Of a DNA stretch of 5,268 nucleotides, positions 1-5,268 are shown piece after piece; position 1 is the stretch's first letter; every line of letters starts with the position of its first letter. The notes beneath the pieces are model-generated. The model saw nothing but the letters and a program-made list of their open reading frames with translations, was not told where the DNA came from and did no database searches. The stretch covers positions 1 to 5,268 of the forward strand of contig SCTL01000009.1 in NCBI GenBank assembly GCA_004297495.1, read 5' to 3'. The DNA is from Verrucomicrobiota bacterium. Lineage in GTDB: Bacteria; Verrucomicrobiota; Verrucomicrobiia; Limisphaerales; JADLHS01. Position numbers and translations under genes: made by a program.

Positions 1-1110
1 CTGGCGGGCCTGCGCGAAGCGTTGCTGCAAGCGCACCGCAGCCTGTACGGCTGCGCGGATGATTTGCTCATCGGTTTTCAACTCACGCACTCGGGACGCT
101 ACTGCCGGCCCAATGACAAAAAGCGGTTCGAGCCGCGCGTCGCGTACCGGCATCCGCTGCTTGACGGGAAATTCCAGGTCACCAGCGACGCGCAAGTATT
201 CACGGACGACGAACTCAAAAGGCTGGTGGACGATTATGCGGCGGCGGCGAAGGTGGCGGCGGACGCCGGCGCGGATTTCGTGGACGTCAAACACTGCCAC
301 GGTTATCTGCTGCACGAATTCCTCAGCGCGCACACGCGCCCGGGGGCTTACGGCGGGCCGTTCGCGAACCGCACGCGGTTGTTGCGGGAAATCGTCGCGG
401 CCATTCGCGCGCGCGCGCCGGGGCTGGAGATTGGCGTGCGGTTGAGCGCGTTTGATTTTGTTCCGTTCAAGCCGGATCCGGTGCTGGCCGAGCCGGGCAA
501 ACTCGGGCCGGGAACGCCGGAGGATTTTTCGCAGTGCCGGCCGTACCGCTACGCGTTCGGCGTGAATCCGGGCAACCCGGTGGAATACGATCTAACGGAG
601 CCGATCCAGCTTCTGCAGTTGTTCGAGCAGCTCGGCATCCAGTTGGTGAATCTCTCGGCGGGCAGCCCGTATTACAATCCGCACATTCAGCGGCCCGCGA
701 TTTATCCGCCGTCGGACGGCTACCAACCACCGGAAGACCCACTGGTGGGCGTGGCGCGGCAGATCAACGTGGTCAAACAACTCAAGGCGCAGTTTCCAAA
801 ACTGATTCTCGTCGGGTCAGGCTATTCCTACCTTCAGGAATTCCTGCCGCACGTCGCGGAATATTACCTGCGCCACGGCCATGTGGACGTGGTCGGGATC
901 GGCCGCGTCGTGCTGTCCTACCCCACGATGCTGGCGGACGCGACGCGGCTGGGAAAACTGGAGGCGCGGCGCATTTGCCGCACGTTCAGCGATTGCACGA
1001 CCGCGCCGCGCAACGGCCTGCGCTCGGGTTGTTATCCACTGGACGATTTCTACAAGACGTTCGAGGACGCGCCGAAGCTGAAGGAAGCCAAGTCGGCCCT
1101 GGGCCGATGA
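1..1110 (+). CDS. NADH:flavin oxidoreductase, Old Yellow Enzyme family (5'-partial)
   Basis: FMN-dependent TIM-barrel oxidoreductase of the Old Yellow Enzyme/2,4-dienoyl-CoA reductase superfamily, presumably cytoplasmic, reducing an unknown substrate with NAD(P)H. The frame is open from base 1, so the start and roughly the first 70-100 residues (with the N-terminal FMN-binding strand) lie upstream; the TTG at 22 is internal. Counting from the first codon in the window: the FMN/substrate strand GFQLTHSGRY at about 25-34, the signature HCHGYLLHEFL at about 98-108, GVRLSAFD at about 145-152, LVNLSAGSPYYNPH at about 215-228, the phosphate-binding loop VGSGYS at about 271-276 and GIGRVVLSYP at about 299-308. 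A long segment at about 153-199, between two barrel strands, is larger than in short OYEs. The C-terminus has cysteines at about 326, 332 and 344, resembling a decayed version of the 4Fe-4S ligand set of dienoyl-CoA reductases. The first substrate-binding His of HxxH is Lys here (K97, H100). Substrate cannot be told. Family assignment is firm. Confidence 0.93.
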   Translation: MAGLREALLQAHRSLYGCADDLLIGFQLTHSGRYCRPNDKKRFEPRVAYRHPLLDGKFQVTSDAQVFTDDELKRLVDDYAAAAKVAADAGADFVDVKHCHGYLLHEFLSAHTRPGAYGGPFANRTRLLREIVAAIRARAPGLEIGVRLSAFDFVPFKPDPVLAEPGKLGPGTPEDFSQCRPYRYAFGVNPGNPVEYDLTEPIQLLQLFEQLGIQLVNLSAGSPYYNPHIQRPAIYPPSDGYQPPEDPLVGVARQINVVKQLKAQFPKLILVGSGYSYLQEFLPHVAEYYLRHGHVDVVGIGRVVLSYPTMLADATRLGKLEARRICRTFSDCTTAPRNGLRSGCYPLDDFYKTFEDAPKLKEAKSALGR

Positions 1111-1116
1111 ACCGGC

Positions 1117-1338
1117 TCACGGATAATGCGCGCGATAAAATCGCCGCGGCTCGGGCGGCAGATTGGGATCGCTCAATCCAAACACGCCGTTGAGGTCGGC
1201 GGTGAGATTGGTGAACGCCAGTTCCCACGGGCCTGAAAGATCCGTCGCCCGGTAAACCGGACCCGGCGCGGCGAGAAACGACGCCGTGAAAGTACCATCG
1301 AACTTCCACTGGCCGGCAGAGAGCGCGCCGGGGTCGGT
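1117..1338 (-). pseudogene. C-terminal remnant of a secreted protein ('FYR' tail type)
   Basis: The last ~73 codons of this frame read like the C-terminal beta module ending many large secreted verrucomicrobial proteins: a strand pair (QWKFDGTFTASFL), then a 'YRATDLSGPWELAFTNL' segment in the place of the usual 'STNLxxW' repeat, then 'SDPNLPPEPRRFYRAHYP' and TGA. No protein body precedes it. Just upstream, the DNA encodes the end of a different protein (the PEP-CTERM tail) in another frame. The frame stays open to an ATG at 1518, but those extra ~60 residues are Pro/His/Arg-rich and look like non-coding translation, so I doubt a 133-residue protein starting there. Most likely a decayed gene end. 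The stop lies 6 bases from the convergent oxidoreductase stop. Confidence 0.5.
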
Positions 1339-1451
1339 TACATTTTCTGTCGGCGACGCAGCAGCAACCCGGCCGCCCCAAGGGCGAGCAGCGCGATGCT
1401 GGTGGGTTCCGGTACGGGGACGTACTCGATCGTGATGTGATGGGTGACCAT
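1338..1451 (-). pseudogene. PEP-CTERM sorting-signal remnant
   Basis: Translating the minus strand from the ATG at 1451 gives 37 codons ending at TAA (1338-1340). They show the full PEP-CTERM tripartite pattern: a short polar stretch (HHITIEYVPV), the PEP motif (PEPTS, codons about 1398-1412), a hydrophobic helix of about 13 residues (IALLALGAAGLLL) and a basic end (RRRQKM). In PEP-CTERM proteins this tail directs membrane insertion, recognition by an exosortase (EpsH/XrtA type) and cleavage, usually for surface or exopolysaccharide-associated proteins. Here there is no protein for it to sort: the frame meets TGA at 1515-1517, and the ~20 codons between that stop and the ATG do not resemble a beta-rich secreted domain. 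I therefore call it a truncated or frameshifted gene end. The ATG may only be an internal codon of the lost gene. Confidence 0.6.
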
Positions 1452-1741
1452 GCGCCGGCAAAAAAGCGGCCAACCAGGTGGCCGGCGAACGATGCGGCAG
1501 GAGATTTTGAAAGCTCACGACAAAGCGCGCGAGTTTTCCGCGGGAGGCTTATAACGATTAAGAAAGTGAACCCGCCGATCACGGTTCGCCCGGACTGACA
1601 TGGGTCTGGAGAATCGTTCTTGGAGCAGGCATCTGAAAAGCCGGGGGAGTGCGGGAAATGACTTTGCGGCCAGATCGGTTTAACGCATATCCTTTTTAGC
1701 GACATGAAACGGCGCGCCATTTCTCAACAACCAATAGGCGG
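1452..1741. other. Stretch with no assignable gene
   Basis: About 290 bases without a recognisable coding region. Frames on the minus strand are open for long distances (one from an ATG near 1720), but the predicted residues are basic and Cys/Pro-rich with no motif, as expected of GC-rich non-coding DNA. On the minus strand there is an AT-rich patch near 1549-1568 containing TATAAG, but no good -35 element at the right spacing. On the plus strand TTGCGG near 1663 and TATCCT near 1688 lie about 18 bases apart, a weak promoter-like pair upstream of the isomerase block. Neither is convincing. Confidence 0.4.
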
Positions 1742-1837
1742 GATCTGGGTTGCTCGCAGGCGCTGGTGTCGCTCGTGCTGAAGGGCCAACCACTGGAAGC
1801 CGTGGTCACACTGGATGTCTATGATCGCTCCACCTGA
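1742..1837 (+). pseudogene. C-terminal fragment of an unidentified protein upstream of the isomerase
   Basis: In the second plus frame, the 31 codons before TGA (1835-1837) read as plausible protein: DLGCSQALVSLVLKGQPLE, followed by AVVTLDVYDRST. A helix with alternating hydrophobic positions is followed by a strand, quite unlike the Arg/Pro-rich shadow frames. The frame opens only at TAG 1697-1699 and the residues just after that stop are not convincing, so no N-terminal portion is present. The stop sits one base before the ATG at 1839 (TGATATG), a spacing typical of translationally coupled operon genes, which supports this being the true end of an upstream operon gene. I do not recognise the family; a sugar-metabolism enzyme is possible from context only. 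Chance coding-like sequence cannot be excluded. Confidence 0.35.
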
Positions 1838-2693
1838 TATGCAATGGTGTTTCTCCACCCTGGGCTGCCCCGAGGCCTCGCTCCCCGAGGCCTTCGCCTT
1901 GGCGTCGGAATTTTTCATTCCCGCCATCGAACTGCGCTCCCTTCAGAATACCGTCGAACTGCCGAAGCTCTTCGCCGAATCCGGTTGGAGCCCGCCGGTC
2001 GTCCGCGACCTTGCCGCGCATCATCATGTCCGCCTCGCCTCGGCCGGCTCGTCCTTCAAGCTCATCAGCCCCGAAGCCTCCGAACGCGCGGCGCTGACGG
2101 AATTTTGCGCGTGGGCCGACGCACTCGACATTCCGTTCGTGCGGATTTTCGGCGGGGGCAAATGGTCTGTGCCCCTGACCGATGCGGATTTTCAGATGGC
2201 GATTCAAAACCTGGACTGGTGGCGCGCGGAAAAATCCGCGCGCGGCTGGCGGCTGGAACTGCTGCTTGAAACGCATGACGCCTTTGCGGCGTCCGAGCCG
2301 TGTCTGCATTTGAACCGACGACTCGCGCAGCCCCTGAATTTGATCTGGGATTCGCACCACACGTGGCGTTTTGGCGGCGAGAAGCCTGCCGAGACCTGGC
2401 GGCAAATCGGTCCGCTGGTGCGGCATGTTCATTTCAAGGACAGCATGGACAAACCCAGCGCGCGGCATCCTTACACCTACGTTTTGTGCGGCCAGGGCCA
2501 GATGCCGCTTGGCGACATCATCGCTATTTTGCGGGGTAATAATTTCAAAGGTGGCGTGTCGCTGGAATGGGAAAAACTCTGGCATCCCTACTTGGCGCCG
2601 TTGAGCACTGCCCTGGACGGACTGCGGAAACTGCCGTGGTTTCTCCCGCTCACGCCGCGTGCCGCTTCTCCGGTTTCGGTTCGCGCCGCATAA
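1815..2693 (+). CDS. Sugar phosphate isomerase/epimerase (AP-endonuclease-2 TIM-barrel family)
   Basis: Complete gene of about 284-292 residues, normal length for the xylose isomerase-like TIM-barrel family. These cytoplasmic, metal-dependent enzymes isomerise or epimerise sugars and sugar derivatives. Numbered from the ATG at 1815: strand 1 CFSTLGCPE at 12-20, IELRSL at 38-43, RLASAGSSFKL at 73-83, FVRIFGGGKW at 108-117, LELLLETHD at 147-155, LNLIWDSHH at 174-182, VRHVHFKDS at 202-210 and VSLEWEKLWHP at 248-258. Likely metal or catalytic residues are E152, D179 (with H181/H182), H204/H206 and E251; E253 and H257 also fit the conserved family end. Start choice is open: ATGs at 1815, 1821 and 1839 are in frame and none has a clear ribosome-binding site. 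Homology begins just after 1839, and its position next to the preceding TGA favours that start. A DUF2264-like reading frame follows 11 bases after the stop, suggesting a catabolic operon. The exact substrate is unknown. Confidence 0.88.
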   Translation: MSMIAPPDMQWCFSTLGCPEASLPEAFALASEFFIPAIELRSLQNTVELPKLFAESGWSPPVVRDLAAHHHVRLASAGSSFKLISPEASERAALTEFCAWADALDIPFVRIFGGGKWSVPLTDADFQMAIQNLDWWRAEKSARGWRLELLLETHDAFAASEPCLHLNRRLAQPLNLIWDSHHTWRFGGEKPAETWRQIGPLVRHVHFKDSMDKPSARHPYTYVLCGQGQMPLGDIIAILRGNNFKGGVSLEWEKLWHPYLAPLSTALDGLRKLPWFLPLTPRAASPVSVRAA

Positions 2694-2704
2694 ATTCCCG
2701 CCGC

Positions 2705-2941
2705 ATGGGCATTGAATACAACTACGACTGGTGGCGGTCCGCCGCCGAAAACCTCCTGCAACCGCTCGCCGCTTTGATGAAGCCTGGCAAGGCTGATTTG
2801 CCCCTCACCGGCCAGGCCATCCTCCTCTGCCTAAAGTGGTCACATAGCGCGGGCCGTGATCTTCGCACTCGCGTTTCTGTGAGCTGGAAAATTTCCGGTG
2901 ACATTACCTCGGCAAACGAGTCACAGCATCGCATGGATTAG
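2705..2941 (+). pseudogene. Truncated DUF2264-like protein (N-terminal fragment)
   Basis: An ATG 11 bases after the isomerase stop opens a 78-residue frame ending at TAG (2939-2941). The first ~38 residues (MGIEYNYDWWRSAAENLLQP, then LAALMKPGKADLPLTGQA) look like the start of DUF2264 proteins: an aromatic/Trp-rich opening, a helix ending in LLxPLxxLMxPGKA, then the LPLTGQA turn. In that family a His/Asp-containing stretch and a 'LE(S/G)FARP' helix should follow and the protein should run to several hundred residues. Instead the sequence changes near 2818 into residues with no family resemblance and ends 40 codons later. DUF2264 proteins are often found beside polysaccharide- and sugar-degradation genes, which matches the isomerase neighbour; their activity is not known to me. 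There is no visible ribosome-binding site. The family call rests on a short stretch recalled from memory. Confidence 0.55.
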
Positions 2942-3043
2942 GATTCAGACGAGTTGCTGGAGGATCGTCTCGCTGCGGTCGTGCTGCGGCCCAGATCCGT
3001 GTGGCCAATCCAGCAGTCCAACTCGGTCCGTAGAAGCGATAGT
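2819..3043. other. Unassigned region between the truncated DUF2264 gene and the kinase
   Basis: About 225 bases between the break in the DUF2264 frame and the kinase stop. No frame gives a recognisable domain. In particular there is no receiver-domain start or NarL-type helix-turn-helix downstream of the kinase, where its response regulator is often encoded. No hairpin followed by a T-run was found for either converging gene. A short symmetric GGAAAATTTCC near 2886 has arms of only five bases and no T-run. Confidence 0.45.
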
Positions 3044-5268
3044 TCACGGCGCAGATACGGGCATCGCCAGACGAATTCTCACGACTGTCCCACCGCCAAC
3101 GCGGGATTCGACGATGCAATTACCGCCGAGTTTGTTCAGGCGCGCGGAGAGATTCTTCAAGCCATGCCCATTGTGTGATACGTTCGGATTGAAGCCTTGT
3201 CCGTTGTCGGCGATCACAATTTCCAGTGTGCCATCCACGACCGCCATGCGGAATTCCGCCTCGGTCGCTTCGGCGTGCCGCACGATATTGTTCAGCGATT
3301 CTTTCACCGCCATCAACAAGCCGTGCCGGACCTGGCCATCCAAGGTCACTTCGGGAAAGGAGACGGGCACTTTGAAGCGGCAGGTGATGCCGGAGTGCGC
3401 CAGGAATTCGCCCATGAATCCGCTCAAATAATCGGCCAAGGATTGGAGCGAGTTGTCTTCCGGGTCCACGGCCCAAACGATCACATCCAGCGCGGCGATC
3501 AAACTGCGCGCCTTCCCGGCGATGGAGCGGAATAATGTCGCGGGCTGTGCATCTCCCGGGATGGGTCGCTGACCCGTGCTCGCCAGCACGCCGATTTCCG
3601 TCAGGCTCGAGCCGAGATCATCGTGCAAGTCGCGGGCGATGCGCGTGCGCTCGGCTTCGAGCGCGTGCTGACGTTCCGCGCGTTCGCGTTCGCGAATTTC
3701 TCGTTGCAACTGAACAGTGCGTTGCTCCACCTGTCGCCGCAGCAAAGTGATCCAGCCGGCAGCCAGCATCAGCACCACCAGCAACACTCCGACGACGGTG
3801 AGCAGCCGTTGCAATGTCCACCAAGGGGGTTTTGAAAGGACGGAAATTTCTCCGGGCGAGTTCAAGAGCAGTTCGAAGGACTCGATCTGTCCGCCCGGTG
3901 TCCGGCTGCTGCCGCGGCCAACATACGTGCCGGTGAGCGCCAAGCGACTGCCGATTTGCAGGTCGGGGCGATTTTGGCGGGCACCCAGGCGGGCCAGAAA
4001 GAGTTGCGCGCTGGATTGCATTTCCAACACGAGTTCGTCCTGCTCCCGGTGCATTCCCAACAGTCTGCCGTGTACCAGCACCCGCGTGGAATCCAAACCG
4101 CCTTGCGCGAAGTCGGTGTCGCTCAGCACGCGTGCCGTCGGAAGTGCAGCCTCGCCGGTTTTTCGCACAATCGCTTCCTGCAACACCGGTGATGGCCCGC
4201 TGATTTCTGGATACCCAACCGCTTCAATCACGTCGCCCGCATGCAGATCGCCCGACTGGCCCGGCAACACGCGCAAGCCGGACCGGCCGTCCATGATCAA
4301 TAATCGGTTTGCGTCCGCGTAAACGATTTGCCCGCGGACTTTCACCCGTTGAAAAGCCGAGGCTTGCGGATCGAACAGAAACAGTTCGCGAGCCGTTTTG
4401 ACGGGAGCATCAAACGGATCGGCTGGCGCAGTGGTGTCCACGCCCAGGCTGGCATTGCGCATGAGCACTTTGCCAACCTGAACTTCGCGGGACACCGCAT
4501 TCCACACGGCGTAGAGCACACCGCGAATTCGCACGACGGCTTTTTGGAACGGCTGCAACTGCGCTTCATAATAGCCGTCCATTTGAACCTCCAGCCGGCC
4601 CTCGGGCAACAGGAGGGTAACGGTGTTGCTTTGCACCGCGGTCACCAAGCCTTGCAACTCGGCCCATTGAACGTCGCGGCTGCCATTGACCAGTTCCTTC
4701 CAACTGGGCCGGACCGGCTTCGGTATCCGCCCATCGCCAATGAACGTCAGCTTCTCAGCGACAAGCACGGGCGCAAAATCCCCGGCGCCGCTGTGGCCTT
4801 CCACCTCCCAAAATTCCTCGAACGCCGGGAGCGCGTTGGAAATGGAAGTCAGGCTGACAAAAATCCCGCGCGTGTCGTCTTGAATGGACATCCACCGCTC
4901 GTTGCGAACGTTCTTGGCGTCGGTGACGATCCCGCGAACTCGCACCGGCAGCGCCCGTCGCGCTTCGTCAATCTGCAAGCTCTGCACCTGGGCCACGGAA
5001 GTGATCGGGGCGGACAGGTCATCGAAATCGCGCGCCTTCTCGACGGACACCACTTCACGTGCGCTGGCGACAAAAAGTTTTCCCAGCACCAGTCGTTGAT
5101 CCGTAGCCAGCACGCCACGACCGACCCCGGTCACCGTGATCTTCGAGTTTAACAACGCCGCCGGGTCCAGCCCGCGCGCATCAGCGACCCGGACAGAAAT
5201 GACGTCGCGGTCGGATCGCAATTCCAGCTCTAGCCCCTCTCCCTTGCTTATGACAAAGCCCACATACC
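3044..5268 (-). CDS. Membrane sensor histidine kinase, NarL/LiaS (HisKA_3) type, with OB-like sensor modules (5'-partial)
   Basis: Inner-membrane two-component kinase; the C-terminal ~740 residues are present and the frame is open to the right edge, so the signal peptide and first sensor portion are missing. Numbering from the GTG at 5263 (an internal codon): residues 1-480 are extracytoplasmic and beta-rich, with repeated OB-like modules: the end of one at about 1-77, one opening LPVRVRGIVTDAKN at 105-118 with WMSIQDDTRGIFVSL at 124-138, and another opening VKVRGQIVYADANRLLIMDG at 307-326 and running to about 467. A single membrane helix spans about 484-508, followed by a charged coiled coil (about 509-545). 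The dimerisation/phosphoacceptor helix is ERTRIARDLHDDLG with H547. The DVIVWAVDPEDNSLQSLADY linker is at 593-612. The ATPase domain shows ESLNNIVRHAE (655-665), DNGQGF (686-691), GHGLKNL (699-705) and GGGT (723-726). All catalytic motifs look intact. It should autophosphorylate H547 and pass phosphate to a NarL-family regulator, which is not in this window. The ligand is unknown. Confidence 0.93.
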   Translation of the reverse strand, partial: YVGFVISKGEGLELELRSDRDVISVRVADARGLDPAALLNSKITVTGVGRGVLATDQRLVLGKLFVASAREVVSVEKARDFDDLSAPITSVAQVQSLQIDEARRALPVRVRGIVTDAKNVRNERWMSIQDDTRGIFVSLTSISNALPAFEEFWEVEGHSGAGDFAPVLVAEKLTFIGDGRIPKPVRPSWKELVNGSRDVQWAELQGLVTAVQSNTVTLLLPEGRLEVQMDGYYEAQLQPFQKAVVRIRGVLYAVWNAVSREVQVGKVLMRNASLGVDTTAPADPFDAPVKTARELFLFDPQASAFQRVKVRGQIVYADANRLLIMDGRSGLRVLPGQSGDLHAGDVIEAVGYPEISGPSPVLQEAIVRKTGEAALPTARVLSDTDFAQGGLDSTRVLVHGRLLGMHREQDELVLEMQSSAQLFLARLGARQNRPDLQIGSRLALTGTYVGRGSSRTPGGQIESFELLLNSPGEISVLSKPPWWTLQRLLTVVGVLLVVLMLAAGWITLLRRQVEQRTVQLQREIRERERAERQHALEAERTRIARDLHDDLGSSLTEIGVLASTGQRPIPGDAQPATLFRSIAGKARSLIAALDVIVWAVDPEDNSLQSLADYLSGFMGEFLAHSGITCRFKVPVSFPEVTLDGQVRHGLLMAVKESLNNIVRHAEATEAEFRMAVVDGTLEIVIADNGQGFNPNVSHNGHGLKNLSARLNKLGGNCIVESRVGGGTVVRIRLAMPVSAP

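Noticed and set aside
534..1193. Second open frame on the plus strand overlapping the oxidoreductase.
   Set aside because: Arg/Pro/Gly-rich shadow translation with no motif; the first frame carries all OYE signatures.
1246..1258. Short inverted repeat CCGGTAAACCGG.
   Set aside because: Arms of five bases inside the FYR-tail coding sequence, with no T-run or other regulatory context.
986..1720. Minus-strand frame of over 200 codons spanning the remnant region.
   Set aside because: Basic, Cys/Pro-rich sequence without motifs; it runs across both the oxidoreductase end and two tails coded in other frames.
1868..1893. Perfect 11-base direct repeat CCCCGAGGCCT at a 15-base period near the start of the isomerase.
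   Set aside because: In-frame, encoding PEAS then PEAF within an ordinary helix; best explained by similar residues and GC-rich codon choice.
1806..2585. Long open frame on the minus strand opposite the isomerase.
   Set aside because: It has no motif and mirrors the GC-rich isomerase codons; the plus strand carries a clear TIM-barrel protein with ordered conserved motifs.
2722..2934. Minus-strand small frame downstream of the kinase, considered as a remnant regulator.
   Set aside because: No receiver or helix-turn-helix motif; part of it lies opposite the conserved DUF2264 N-terminus.
4328..5152. Long open frame on the plus strand opposite the kinase.
   Set aside because: It is antisense to the beta-module region of the kinase, is rich in His/Gln/Arg and shows no domain.

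Overview
The window looks like chromosomal DNA from a GC-rich member of the Verrucomicrobia/Planctomycetes group (PVC superphylum), most likely a verrucomicrobial relative. Three things point there: a PEP-CTERM sorting tail, a secreted-protein C-terminus ending in the 'RRFYRAHYP' style common in Verrucomicrobia, and a sensor kinase whose sensory part is built from repeated OB-like beta modules. The sparse Shine-Dalgarno sequences fit too. This is inference from motifs; no marker gene is present.

Layout. Positions 1-1110 (+) hold the C-terminal ~370 codons of an Old Yellow Enzyme-family NADH:flavin oxidoreductase whose start lies upstream of the window. Positions 1117-1451 (-) hold two tandem C-terminal remnants of secreted proteins, an 'FYR' tail and a PEP-CTERM tail, in different frames and both without a body. 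Positions 1452-1741 hold nothing I can assign. Positions 1742-1837 (+) carry the apparent C-terminus of an unidentified protein, followed almost at once by a complete TIM-barrel sugar phosphate isomerase/epimerase (to 2693). Then, 11 bases on, comes the first ~38 codons of a probable DUF2264 protein, which breaks off near 2818. Positions 2819-3043 are unassigned. From 3044 to the right edge (-) is a large membrane sensor histidine kinase of the NarL/LiaS (HisKA_3) type, whose N-terminus lies beyond the window.

How it fits together. The middle block (about 1742-2818) reads like a piece of a carbohydrate-catabolism operon cut at both ends: only the isomerase is whole. The block on its left is secreted-protein gene debris. 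The kinase has no response regulator on its 3' side. I see no RNA genes, CRISPR array, intact mobile element or convincing terminator. I do not see a clear new biological system. The most interesting aspects are the broken-gene mosaic between 1117 and 3043, the modular sensor region of the kinase, and the altered active-site and cysteine motifs of the flavin oxidoreductase.
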